From CAKZNE01 sp040222435 (GTDB taxonomy: Bacteria; Bacteroidota; Bacteroidia; Flavobacteriales; Schleiferiaceae): a stretch of DNA of 64,000 bases. The translations under genes were made by a program, and so were the position numbers. Positions 9,601-17,345 of this stretch are shown in pieces. Every line of letters begins with the position of its first letter. Within the stretch, counting starts at the first letter, position 1. The notes under the pieces were generated by a model. It saw only the letters and a list, made by a program, of their open reading frames with translations, made no database searches and had not been told where the DNA came from. Location: the NCBI GenBank assembly GCA_965212245.1, contig OZ243107.1, positions 744,001-808,000 of the forward strand, in the 5' to 3' direction.

Positions 9601-10417
9601 TCTGGAAAATTCGCATAAAGCAACAAGCTACCGCTTTAACGGTAAGGAGTACGACCAGGAGACGGGGAACTACTATTATGGACAACGCTATTACGATCCT
9701 AAACTATCAATATGGTTAAGCGTTGATAGATTAGCTGCGAAGTACCCATCTCACTCACCATACAATTTTGTATTAAATAACCCTATCAACTTTATAGATC
9801 CTAATGGGGATAGTGTTAGTTATAATAAATTCCAAGATTGGCTCAATGTCACCTTCAACTCAATCCTGAGTAAGGAGTTTAGGCAGAATCTTCATGAATT
9901 AAAGCAATCTGATGAGATGTATGTTTTTAACGGCAGTGACAACCCTTCAGGTGGTGGCCATACAAGTACAGATGGTGATGACATCTACATAAATTACTCA
10001 TTTAATAGTAAGGATCGAGATGCAGGATCTGGAAAGGCTACTTCTCTATTACATGAAACTGAACACGCCATTCAATTTGAGCATGGTGAATTTGGCTTCA
10101 GAAAAGATAAAAGCGGTACTTGGCAGCCTTCAAGTTATGACCTGACAGATGAAATGGGAGCTATGCGAGCAGGGTCTCATGCACCTGGCACGATTCTAAC
10201 TGATCATAATGGAAATAATACATTTCAGGGCGACATGAGAGGATTAGGCACAAATTTGAGTAAACAGAGTGTGATTAATAGTAATGCCAAAATAATTCTC
10301 GGCTATTATCCTCCTACCTCTAATTATCATGCTCTTCCACAATTTAGGGCTAATAATTATACGGGAACTAGATTGAAAGATGGCCAGAACTTTATGCGTC
10401 CACACACTCCAAGATAA
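9575..10417 (+). CDS. Orphan Rhs C-terminal module 2, HExxH metallopeptidase-like tip
   Basis: The frame begins with SLKSNLENSHKATSYRFNGK, continues through the conserved Rhs core end (with GQRYYDP replacing GARYYDP and SVDRL replacing SVDPL), and diverges after DPNGDS. The tip contains LLHETEHAIQFEHGE with an HExxH zinc signature at 10052-10066. A downstream acidic segment DEMGAM could supply a third zinc ligand. This pattern is typical of metallopeptidase toxins in polymorphic toxin systems; the assignment rests on the motif only. The stop is followed within a few bases by a lipoprotein gene. No ATG starts the module ahead of the core homology, which supports a silent donor cassette. Confidence 0.8.
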   Translation: MVFKSLKSNLENSHKATSYRFNGKEYDQETGNYYYGQRYYDPKLSIWLSVDRLAAKYPSHSPYNFVLNNPINFIDPNGDSVSYNKFQDWLNVTFNSILSKEFRQNLHELKQSDEMYVFNGSDNPSGGGHTSTDGDDIYINYSFNSKDRDAGSGKATSLLHETEHAIQFEHGEFGFRKDKSGTWQPSSYDLTDEMGAMRAGSHAPGTILTDHNGNNTFQGDMRGLGTNLSKQSVINSNAKIILGYYPPTSNYHALPQFRANNYTGTRLKDGQNFMRPHTPR

Positions 10418-10420
10418 TTG

Positions 10421-11053
10421 ATGAATATGAGAAATTTTACCTTTTTTGCAAGCTTATTTCTGTTTATGGGATGCTCAATGAGTCAAAAGTTTCCAAACTC
10501 CAGAAAGTCTCATATAGGAGAATATTCCGTTATTGATCCAAGCGACAGTGGATTTTACGCTACTCTAGAATATCTAGGTTATGAGAAATCTCCAGAAGCG
10601 CGAAACCTACCTGATAGTTTGCCAGTGTTAAAATTTCTTTTCAAAAATAACGATGACTATGATGTAGTGGTGGAGTTCCCCTTTAATTGGTCTAAAACCT
10701 TTGTAACAGAACCAGCTTTTTTCAATTTCAGAAATATCATTTCAGAAAAATATCGAATGGAGTACTTCTATCCTGACAAGATAGATACCATCAACGACTT
10801 CATAAGAAGTCCCGTTCATATTTTGGTGCCAGCTAAGGAACAATTGGCCTTTGATGCATTCATTTATCATAACGACCTTTATACAATTGATGATCAAGTT
10901 CAAGAGTTTACTGGGAAAGTAGACGGACTTTGGAAGTTTGCAGCAACTTTTGAATACTTCTATAAAAATAAGGAACCTTTCAAATTAAGCCACTATACTA
11001 CAGAGTCAATAGAGATCCTGCTGAAAAATATTGATTCAAACCAACCTGAATAA
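10421..11053 (+). CDS. Predicted lipoprotein partner of orphan module 2
   Basis: This protein of about 210 residues starts three bases after the module 2 stop (ATG at 10421, alternative ATG at 10427). The N-terminal hydrophobic run ends in FLFMGCS, a clear lipobox. The rest is a soluble domain rich in Phe, Tyr and Asp without recognised motifs. Position makes it the immunity candidate for the metallopeptidase-like tip. A periplasm-facing lipoprotein suits neutralisation of a protease that acts in the periplasm. An alternative is that the lipoprotein is a surface partner of the Rhs protein with no immunity role. Confidence 0.7.
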   Translation: MNMRNFTFFASLFLFMGCSMSQKFPNSRKSHIGEYSVIDPSDSGFYATLEYLGYEKSPEARNLPDSLPVLKFLFKNNDDYDVVVEFPFNWSKTFVTEPAFFNFRNIISEKYRMEYFYPDKIDTINDFIRSPVHILVPAKEQLAFDAFIYHNDLYTIDDQVQEFTGKVDGLWKFAATFEYFYKNKEPFKLSHYTTESIEILLKNIDSNQPE

Positions 11054-11064
11054 TTTTGAAAACC

Positions 11065-11126
11065 GGTAATGTGTCAAAGGGCAGTGTCCCCTATGTAGCT
11101 TTTTGTTGTTAATTGTTCTTTAAGTT
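11065..11126 (+). repeat. Module-boundary motif 3
   Basis: Two motif copies lie back to back: GGTAATGTGTCAAAGG at 11065 and GCAGTGTCCCCTATGTAG shortly after. This suggests that two recombination or insertion events were stacked at this junction. Leader-like bases (TTGTTCTTTAAG) precede the next module. Confidence 0.5.
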
Positions 11127-11981
11127 TTGACTTTTAATTCTCTAAAAGGTAATCCTGAAAAATCGCATAAGCCAACAAGCTACCGCTTTAGTGGTAAGGA
11201 GTATGATAAGGAGACCGGAAACTATTATTATGGGGCGAGGTATTACAATCCTAGGTTGAGCATCTGGTTGTCTGTGGATCCGTTGGCACATTATTATCCA
11301 TCCCATACACCCTATAATTTTGTGTTGAACAATCCCATTAATTTAATTGACCCCACCGGAATGAATGCTGAAGACCCCGGCAATGGTATTGGAGGATTCT
11401 TTGATAAGCTGGGAAACTGGCTTTCCGGAAACGGATGGGAAAAAAGCGATGACGTATGGCAAGGTAAAAATCCAGACGGTTCATACACTGGTGAGCCCGC
11501 CCCACCAACGGAATTGGAAGATGTGACGGTTATAGCCTCTGGACAAAGTTCAGGTTCGGGAAGTACAAGTCCTATCGGTTCAGGTATAAGTATATATGGT
11601 TTCGGCTCAGGGGGAGTAGATAATTGGAACTCTGGATTGAATCCTTTATTTAGCATTGATATGACTGATCCTTTTTGGTCAGCTCTACTTGGCTGGGGCC
11701 AAAAGGAACTTTATAATAATACTATCCCCGGTTCGGAATGGAGCGATGATGTGAAAGATTTGACTAAATCCTTAACCGATATTTATCAAACTGCAAAAGA
11801 TATGAATGAGGGGGCACCTGTGGCACCAGTGCCATTTGACCCAAAACCTACTCGTAGAGATTCTGTGTATGTTCGTGATAAATTCATAATTCAGGCCGAT
11901 GGTACTAAAGACACTATTCCGGAGGGAGGTGATACAATCAGATTTTCGACCCCTTTACCTTACTATCAAACTATTAATTAA
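11127..11981 (+). CDS. Orphan Rhs C-terminal module 3
   Basis: The frame starts with the core-end homology (KPTSYRFSGKEYDKETG; GARYYNPRLSIWLSVDP) and departs after DPTGMNAEDP. The tip first carries a Gly/Ser-rich linker with ELEDVTVIASG, a spacer type common between Bacteroidota Rhs cores and toxin tips, then a Trp-rich helical part, and ends with a short strand-rich tail. No catalytic motif was recognised. Module 6 shares the core variant DPLAHYYPSHTPYNFVLN and a related PVAPVP linker, so these two modules derive from close parents. It is followed nine bases later by a lipoprotein gene. Confidence 0.78.
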   Translation: MTFNSLKGNPEKSHKPTSYRFSGKEYDKETGNYYYGARYYNPRLSIWLSVDPLAHYYPSHTPYNFVLNNPINLIDPTGMNAEDPGNGIGGFFDKLGNWLSGNGWEKSDDVWQGKNPDGSYTGEPAPPTELEDVTVIASGQSSGSGSTSPIGSGISIYGFGSGGVDNWNSGLNPLFSIDMTDPFWSALLGWGQKELYNNTIPGSEWSDDVKDLTKSLTDIYQTAKDMNEGAPVAPVPFDPKPTRRDSVYVRDKFIIQADGTKDTIPEGGDTIRFSTPLPYYQTIN

Positions 11982-11989
11982 GCACTAAC

Positions 11990-12661
11990 ATGAAGAAACT
12001 GAAGTTTACAAAGAGTTTATTTATCACTGTAAGTTCTTATCTGTTTTGTATAGGTTGTAATCAAACTATTAACTATACACCTTTAGTAGACTGTAAATCT
12101 GACTGTGATTCGCTCCATGAAGAATACATTGATGGTGAGCTTAAAGCAATTTACACTTACAAAAATGGTTTAAGGCAAGGTAATTTCATTCTTTTTGACA
12201 ATGGTGATACTATTTATGGGTTTCATGATTATAAGAAAAAGTATCTAAAACGAACGATAAAAAGACCATATGGAGACGGTTTTATCGTTGATCTTTATAA
12301 ACTAAGGGACGGTGAGTATGTACCATCGGAGGCTATAAGTTATAATGCGTCAGGTAAAATAAAGATGGAAGAGAGCCATTATCTGGAAGTTGAATATGAC
12401 GGTTTGCTCGTAATTAAACCGCACCTGCAAGGACAATATGATAGCCTTTATCTATATTCAAGTGATACACTTGTCAGTAAAGCTGCTATGAGTGATGGTT
12501 TTATCAAGATTGATACTACCAGGACTACTGAGGATTTAGATTTATTCATCTTTGCTGACATGGGTAAAGATGAGCAAGGTAACAAGGAAATTCAAGGATT
12601 TAACTTTCCCATGACTCCAGATCGACTAAGTGTAGATTTTATTAATCCTGCTAATTTGTAA
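11990..12661 (+). CDS. Predicted lipoprotein partner of orphan module 3
   Basis: A 223-residue protein with a signal peptide ending in SYLFCIGCN, a lipobox. The mature part contains YKNGLRQGNFILFDNG, resembling MORN-like or YwqK-like antitoxin repeats (the Y.nG...G.f..y.nG pattern). YwqK-family proteins are known as immunity or antitoxin proteins in other polymorphic toxin systems, so this resemblance gives mild independent support for an immunity role. It is too weak to name the family. The gene follows module 3 by eight bases, as in an operon. Confidence 0.7.
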   Translation: MKKLKFTKSLFITVSSYLFCIGCNQTINYTPLVDCKSDCDSLHEEYIDGELKAIYTYKNGLRQGNFILFDNGDTIYGFHDYKKKYLKRTIKRPYGDGFIVDLYKLRDGEYVPSEAISYNASGKIKMEESHYLEVEYDGLLVIKPHLQGQYDSLYLYSSDTLVSKAAMSDGFIKIDTTRTTEDLDLFIFADMGKDEQGNKEIQGFNFPMTPDRLSVDFINPANL

Positions 12662-12691
12662 TTCATTATAAATATTAAACCACCCACAGGT

Positions 12692-12782
12692 GGTAGTGTC
12701 CCATAAGTAGCATTAAGCCCAAAAACGTTCTTTACATTTTGGTTTTGTTCAAAAGATAATCTACAAGTATAACAGCCCCTGG
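12692..12782 (+). repeat. Module-boundary motif 4 and shared leader
   Basis: GGTAGTGTCCCATAAGTAG at 12692 is followed by ATTAAGCCC and CGTTCTTTACATTTTGGTTT, nearly identical to the blocks at 9528 and 15901. It sits 31 bases after the previous stop. Confidence 0.6.
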
Positions 12783-13592
12783 CGCTTTAATGGCAAGGAG
12801 TATGATCAAGAGACCGGGAACTATTATTACGGGGCGAGGTATTATGATCCGAAGTTGAGTATTTGGTTGAGTGTGGATCCGATGAGTAGTGAAAGGCCTA
12901 ATCTTACACCGTATAACTTCGTCAGCAATAATCCTATTATGCGGATAGATCCAACGGGTATGTTGGATTGGCAGCCAGAGGTTGATGTTGATGGAAATAC
13001 TTCGTATGTCGCTGAGAAAGGAGATAGTCCTGCTACTATGGCCGAACAGTATGGTATTTCGCAACAGCAAGCGGAACAAATTACTGGTGCTCAGGGCTCA
13101 ACTCCTATAGCCGAAGGAACAAGAATAGATGGATGTGAAGTCTATGAGGCAACTGGAAGTAACGTTCTAAAGCTGGATTTGAGTAGTAAAGGCCTCAATG
13201 ATGCTGATATAAACCGGCAAGTGGCTTTTGCTATCAATAAGGAGAACGTTAATGACCAGGATTTTGAAGGTAATTTGAATGACTATTTTAGTAATTTGAA
13301 GTCAACTGAACAAGCTGGTGCAGGAGGTAGTAGAATGGGTGTTGACACCGATCCGTCTAGACCAACCAAAGTTAATCTTCAAGGGCAAGAAATGAATATA
13401 AATGTTGGGATATCAGGTAGCAATGATGGTAGATTTAGCACTTCTCCGAATGGCTCACCTTCTAGAATACTTCCCAACGGAGCTGAAGCTTATGATTACC
13501 TACATCCAAACGCTTATCCTGCCAATCCATTTATTGGAAATAGAGGCTGGAAGTCGACAGCTGTACCTGTAATAACTATATGGAGACGCTAA
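12783..13592 (+). CDS. Orphan Rhs C-terminal module 4, LysM-like tip segment, no start codon
   Basis: The core-end homology begins at 12783 (RFNGKEYDQETGNYYYG) and the frame is open back to 12717 without an ATG; a TTG at 12855 is the first conventional start and would lie inside the core. Upstream residues read YKYNSPW, unlike the SNLENSHKATSY of the other modules and closer to the SSPY of the large Rhs protein. This module therefore derives from a different parent. After DPTGMLDW, the tip contains SYVAEKGDSPATMAEQYG, resembling a LysM repeat. A unique 150-residue part follows, ending in VITIWRR. A LysM-like segment would suit peptidoglycan contact, but this is inference. Confidence 0.75.
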   Translation, partial: RFNGKEYDQETGNYYYGARYYDPKLSIWLSVDPMSSERPNLTPYNFVSNNPIMRIDPTGMLDWQPEVDVDGNTSYVAEKGDSPATMAEQYGISQQQAEQITGAQGSTPIAEGTRIDGCEVYEATGSNVLKLDLSSKGLNDADINRQVAFAINKENVNDQDFEGNLNDYFSNLKSTEQAGAGGSRMGVDTDPSRPTKVNLQGQEMNINVGISGSNDGRFSTSPNGSPSRILPNGAEAYDYLHPNAYPANPFIGNRGWKSTAVPVITIWRR

Positions 13593-13605
13593 CAAAATAT
13601 TAATT

Positions 13606-14169
13606 ATGAGAATAAGGACAGTAATATTGTTGTTTATTTTAATGACGGGGTGCATATCCACAAAACGGGAAACTCTCAAAAATCATAAAGGTCTATTTAC
13701 ATCGGATGAAATTGATGAGTTGAATTCTATAGTTGAAAGCTTCGATATTGGTGTATCAGAAGTTTACCCAAGTCAAACAATTGATGGATCATATTCTCAT
13801 TATGCTAAAGAAATTCTACAAAGGACTCAAGAGGGAATAAACCTGGAGCCTCATGAGAGGATATTATCTGTTTTTGATACTGCAAAAAAACTGAGTGTTT
13901 CAAATGATATATGGTGGTTTAATGATTTAGGTAATGGGAACTTACAAGTAAATATTAAACCTGATGGAAAATATATGAGTTATCTTGAAGAGCTTGGAAG
14001 TGATTACCCTTTCATAAAATCTTATCATGGGCAATTAGTCAAACACGGTGATTTGGGAGCAGCTAATATTCTAGGCAGTTTTGCTAAAAAGGCCACCAGT
14101 TTCAATTTTAAAGACAAGAATATTCGATTAGTCTTTACAATACACTATTTAACATTTTATAATCTCTAA
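13606..14169 (+). CDS. Predicted lipoprotein partner of orphan module 4
   Basis: A 187-residue protein starting 14 bases after module 4, with a short hydrophobic N-terminus ending in LMTGCIS, a lipobox. The mature region is mostly helical and charged, without a motif I recognise. Immunity function is inferred from its place after the tip. It is AT-rich like the other partner genes. Confidence 0.68.
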   Translation: MRIRTVILLFILMTGCISTKRETLKNHKGLFTSDEIDELNSIVESFDIGVSEVYPSQTIDGSYSHYAKEILQRTQEGINLEPHERILSVFDTAKKLSVSNDIWWFNDLGNGNLQVNIKPDGKYMSYLEELGSDYPFIKSYHGQLVKHGDLGAANILGSFAKKATSFNFKDKNIRLVFTIHYLTFYNL

Positions 14170-14201
14170 CAGATTATCAGGGGGCTCTTGGGATATTTAC
14201 C

Positions 14202-14244
14202 GGTAATGTTTCAAATGTCACTTTTGCAAAAAGAGGAAAAATGT
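14202..14244 (+). repeat. Module-boundary motif 5 and shared leader
   Basis: GGTAATGTTTCAAATGTCAC starts at 14202 and is followed by AATGTTCTTTGAAAAGTAAT, the leader that reads SLKSN in the module frame. A close copy lies at 17308. Confidence 0.55.
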
Positions 14245-15090
14245 TCTTTGAAAAGTAATCTTGAAAATTCACATAAGGCAACAACCTATAGGTTTAACGG
14301 TAAAGAGTACGATCAGGAGACCGGGAACTACTACTATGGGGCTAGGTACTACGACCCCAAGCTGAGTATTTGGTTGAGTGTTGATCCGATGAGTAGTCGT
14401 GATCTTGGTTTAACGCCTTACCACTTCGTGAAAAACAATCCAATAATGCTTATCGATCCTACAGGATTGACTTGGGACCCTGCGGTAAAAGATGATGCTG
14501 ACAAGTTACTAGGGAACATTAAAAGTGTTAAACAAGACCTAATTAAAGATAATCAGAAGCTAGAAGGTAAAATTGTAAGATATCAGTCGAAAAACTGGTC
14601 TGCATCTAAGACAGAGAGGAAAACAGGTCGTGTCCAAGATAAAATTGATCGAAATAATGAACGTATATCGGAGTTGGATCAGTCAATTCAAGATTGGAAT
14701 GATATTGATTCGGACAATCAAGTTTACACCTTCAAAAATGCTGATTCACCGGTTAGCGAATCCTATACTGAAAATGGTAAAGTGGTAATGGAACACAATA
14801 GCAATATGGCCAGCAAAGTGCATGAGATGAGACATGGTGGACAGCACGCTAGAGGTCAAATAACACTAATGCCTAAAGGAATGAGTCCACTATTTAAAGG
14901 CGGAGGATTGTCTCCCTTAAATATGGAATTACAGGGTTATAGAGCTCAATGGGGATTTTCTCCCCGTTCTATGCCAATCTCTATTAATGGAGGTGGCTAT
15001 TCGCCAAGCTCAATAAATAAAAGTTATATTCAAGGTTTATATTTCATCAATGATCAAGGTAATAGAGAAAGAACATACCCTCAACTTTAG
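14206..15090 (+). CDS. Orphan Rhs C-terminal module 5, HExxH metallopeptidase-like tip
   Basis: An ATG at 14206 lies inside the boundary motif, so this module might be translatable; a TTG at 14188 is the earlier option. The frame carries SLKSNLENSHKATTYRFNGK, the conserved core end, and DPTGLTWDP before diverging. The tip begins with a strongly charged coiled-coil segment (about 14520-14700) and then has KVHEMRHGGQHARGQ with an HExxH signature at 14821-14835, followed by NMELQGYRAQ with a possible third ligand Glu. A metallopeptidase toxin is the simplest reading. The last 41 bases overlap the next gene. Confidence 0.8.
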   Translation: MFQMSLLQKEEKCSLKSNLENSHKATTYRFNGKEYDQETGNYYYGARYYDPKLSIWLSVDPMSSRDLGLTPYHFVKNNPIMLIDPTGLTWDPAVKDDADKLLGNIKSVKQDLIKDNQKLEGKIVRYQSKNWSASKTERKTGRVQDKIDRNNERISELDQSIQDWNDIDSDNQVYTFKNADSPVSESYTENGKVVMEHNSNMASKVHEMRHGGQHARGQITLMPKGMSPLFKGGGLSPLNMELQGYRAQWGFSPRSMPISINGGGYSPSSINKSYIQGLYFINDQGNRERTYPQL

Positions 15091-15823
15091 ACTATTAATT
15101 ATCTGTTTTTTGGGGATTTCAGGCTGCAAAAGTGTAACTGTAAATCAAATCACGCAAACTTCGATATATAAAAAGTTAGTGCTGGTTGATGATCTTCTAC
15201 AAGTTGAAGCGGAATGTCATATTAATCCAGACAATAGTTTCTTATTAAACCTGTGGACACTAGAAAAGGAGAAATACCAGCTTCATGGACAATATGTCAA
15301 ACAAGGGAATGGCCTTTTTTTTGAATTTGCCGATTGTATTGACTCGTTGGTGGTTAAGTCTGATCATTTGAATTTACCTAAAGATAGTATTCGCATAAGC
15401 CTAAATTTTAAACTTCCTGATGATGTTGTACTCAACGACAGCTGGAAACTTGACACAAATACTTTCGGGACTTTATCTTATAAACTTGGTACTGAAAAGT
15501 GGGTTCCTTTATCCTCAAATAAAGGGCCTTGGTTCGTTCCAACAAAAGGAGTCCATGACACTATACAATTCCGGTACTCATATAGAAAATCTCTATCAAA
15601 TTTATCATTGACTCAAAAGACTTTCTATTCTAAGCAATATCACACTAGCAGTTCAGCTGAAAACTCCTTTGACATTGAGTGGATACTATTCCAGTATAGT
15701 TGCCGGGATGATTTGGAAATAGTGGGACTTATTGATAGTGATGAATCTAAACTACAGCTTTACTTTAAGACACTTCCCCACTATTCCGGTATATATAACA
15801 AGACAGGCAGTGTTTCAAAGTAG
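15050..15823 (+). CDS. Predicted lipoprotein partner of orphan module 5
   Basis: A 257-residue protein whose ATG at 15050 overlaps the end of module 5 by 41 bases, an overlap that implies a joint history. The signal segment ends in FLGISGCKS, a lipobox. The mature part is strand-rich and may form a beta-sandwich. The final residues (GSVSK and the stop) are encoded by the boundary motif GGCAGTGTTTCAAAGTAG at 15806. The natural C-terminus has therefore probably been replaced or extended by the recombination that made the junction. Confidence 0.7.
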   Translation: MIKVIEKEHTLNFRLLIICFLGISGCKSVTVNQITQTSIYKKLVLVDDLLQVEAECHINPDNSFLLNLWTLEKEKYQLHGQYVKQGNGLFFEFADCIDSLVVKSDHLNLPKDSIRISLNFKLPDDVVLNDSWKLDTNTFGTLSYKLGTEKWVPLSSNKGPWFVPTKGVHDTIQFRYSYRKSLSNLSLTQKTFYSKQYHTSSSAENSFDIEWILFQYSCRDDLEIVGLIDSDESKLQLYFKTLPHYSGIYNKTGSVSK

Positions 15824-15955
15824 TGAGACAAACAGCTTCAGGAATTAACTACCTGATATATCTCATGGCAAAAAGTATCCCCGTTCTTGTGCGGGGCTTT
15901 GGTAATGTCCCATAAATAGCATTACGTCTGAAAATGTTCTTTACATTTTGGTCTT
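15806..15955 (+). repeat. Module-boundary motifs 6 and 6b
   Basis: Two different motif variants sit 95 bases apart: GGCAGTGTTTCAAAGTAG at 15806 and GGTAATGTCCCATAAATAG at 15901. The second is followed by the extended block TTACATTTTGG seen at 9570 and 12732. Between them lies a GC-rich hairpin (15879-15896, CCCCG...CGGGG, then CTTT) that may act as a terminator. The double junction suggests a lost module. Confidence 0.55.
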
Positions 15956-16797
15956 CTTTGAAAAGTAATCTTGAAAATTCGCATAAAGCAACAAGCTACC
16001 GCTTTAACGGTAAAGAGTTTGATCAGGAAACGGGGAACTACTATTACGGAGCGAGGTATTATGATCCTAGGTTGAGTATTTGGTTGTCTGTGGATCCGTT
16101 GGCACATTATTATCCATCCCATACACCCTATAATTTTGTGTTGAATAACCCTGTGCGTTTCACAGATCCAGACGGCAGATCAGCCACCTGTGAAACCTGC
16201 CCCGATGAAGAGCGGTTTGAACAGTATAGAAATGATCCGTTAGTAGATTACACTTATGTACCCAATGAAGAAGGCGATGGCGGTGAGATTCATGTGAGCA
16301 ACCATCAGCAGGCGGGTGAAGTCACCGTTACGGCTGAAGAATACGGCACAACCCCAGCTGACAACACCTCTGCAAGTTTAAATCAGATTGATCCCAATGC
16401 AAGTGGAAGCGTGTTTAGTGCGAATGCCCAGGAATATGGAGAACAGATATGGGCAGAAGCTACAAGGGATGCATTTCAAATGCCAGATGCAAAACGCCAG
16501 GGTGACCCTATTGAGACATTTAAGCTATATGACTTTTGGGGTGATGTATATAATGAGGCTGTTAAGGAAATACTGGGATGGTTTGGTGTTAATGATGGTA
16601 ATTCGCCAAGACCCACACCACCAGGAACACCTCCTGTTGCCCCGGTGCCGGAGGAACAGAAGCCTACTTCTGTTTGGGTCAATAAGCAACGGTCAAATGG
16701 TTCATGGCGTATGGTTGATTCAAACATGACTAAAGAAGATGCTAGAAACTTAAGGAAGTTAAATCCTGGTGTTGATGTAATTAGTATTTCAAAATAG
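15934..16797 (+). CDS. Orphan Rhs C-terminal module 6
   Basis: ATG at 15934 reads MFFTFWSSLKSNLENSHKAT into the core-end homology (YRFNGKEFDQETGNYYYG, with Phe for Tyr). The core variant DPLAHYYPSHTPYNFVLN matches module 3. After DPDGRSATC, the tip has a Cys pair, a spacer with GEVTVTAEEYG, a helical segment, a Pro-rich linker (PTPPGTPPVAPVP), and a compact 45-residue end, SVWVNKQRSNGSWRMVDS and following. I do not recognise the terminal domain. A lipoprotein gene starts seven bases after the stop. Confidence 0.78.
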   Translation: MFFTFWSSLKSNLENSHKATSYRFNGKEFDQETGNYYYGARYYDPRLSIWLSVDPLAHYYPSHTPYNFVLNNPVRFTDPDGRSATCETCPDEERFEQYRNDPLVDYTYVPNEEGDGGEIHVSNHQQAGEVTVTAEEYGTTPADNTSASLNQIDPNASGSVFSANAQEYGEQIWAEATRDAFQMPDAKRQGDPIETFKLYDFWGDVYNEAVKEILGWFGVNDGNSPRPTPPGTPPVAPVPEEQKPTSVWVNKQRSNGSWRMVDSNMTKEDARNLRKLNPGVDVISISK

Positions 16798-16804
16798 AAA
16801 AAAG

Positions 16805-17299
16805 ATGCTTAGATTATTAAAAATCATGATTATCCTAACCTTTTTCTTTTTAGGTATTTCATCTTGTAATGATGTATATAAACAGGAAAATGAAGAATTA
16901 AAACGTGAGATCTCTATTTTAGAAGATTCATTAGAACGAATGCAAAAATTCTATCACTTTGAATATATTAAACCTATGATTTTGCCAGGTGTAGATAACT
17001 TTTATTTGGGTGATACGATTCCTCTTCATCTATTTCTGGCTGCAGATAATAATTATTGGCATGGAAAAACCTCCATCCTTTCCTTTGAGGCTTCTTCTTC
17101 AAAGAATTCTAAAGTGAATTTAAGTAAGGATGGGTTTGCCGGTACACTTCTCTATGTGCCGGATTCAAAAGGAATAGATACTTTGTCGGTTCAATTTAAT
17201 TTAATTGATCAAAATCAGAATAAGGTTATGTCATTTCCATCTACCTTTACTATTGATGTTAAGAGCATGAAAAAGGAAAAAGTATCTCTCAGATTTTAA
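16805..17299 (+). CDS. Predicted lipoprotein with coiled coil, partner of orphan module 6
   Basis: A 164-residue protein with a signal peptide ending in FLGISSCND, a lipobox, followed by a heptad-patterned charged helix (residues 25-50) and a beta-sandwich-like domain with the pattern DNFYLGDTIPLHLFLAADN. The latter recalls the immunoglobulin-like domains of gliding-motility GldM proteins, a loose resemblance only. By position it is the immunity candidate of module 6. The coiled coil suggests oligomerisation or contact with another envelope protein. Confidence 0.68.
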   Translation: MLRLLKIMIILTFFFLGISSCNDVYKQENEELKREISILEDSLERMQKFYHFEYIKPMILPGVDNFYLGDTIPLHLFLAADNNYWHGKTSILSFEASSSKNSKVNLSKDGFAGTLLYVPDSKGIDTLSVQFNLIDQNQNKVMSFPSTFTIDVKSMKKEKVSLRF

Positions 17300-17307
17300 T
17301 GTAAAAA

Positions 17308-17345
17308 AGTGTTTCAAATGTCACTTTCTGCATAAAAAGTTGAAA
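17308..17345 (+). repeat. Module-boundary motif 7
   Basis: AGTGTTTCAAATGTCAC starts at 17308. The word GTCACTTTCTG at 17320-17330 recurs at 18143-18153, next to the transposase remnant, linking the junction motif with an insertion-sequence flank. Confidence 0.5.
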
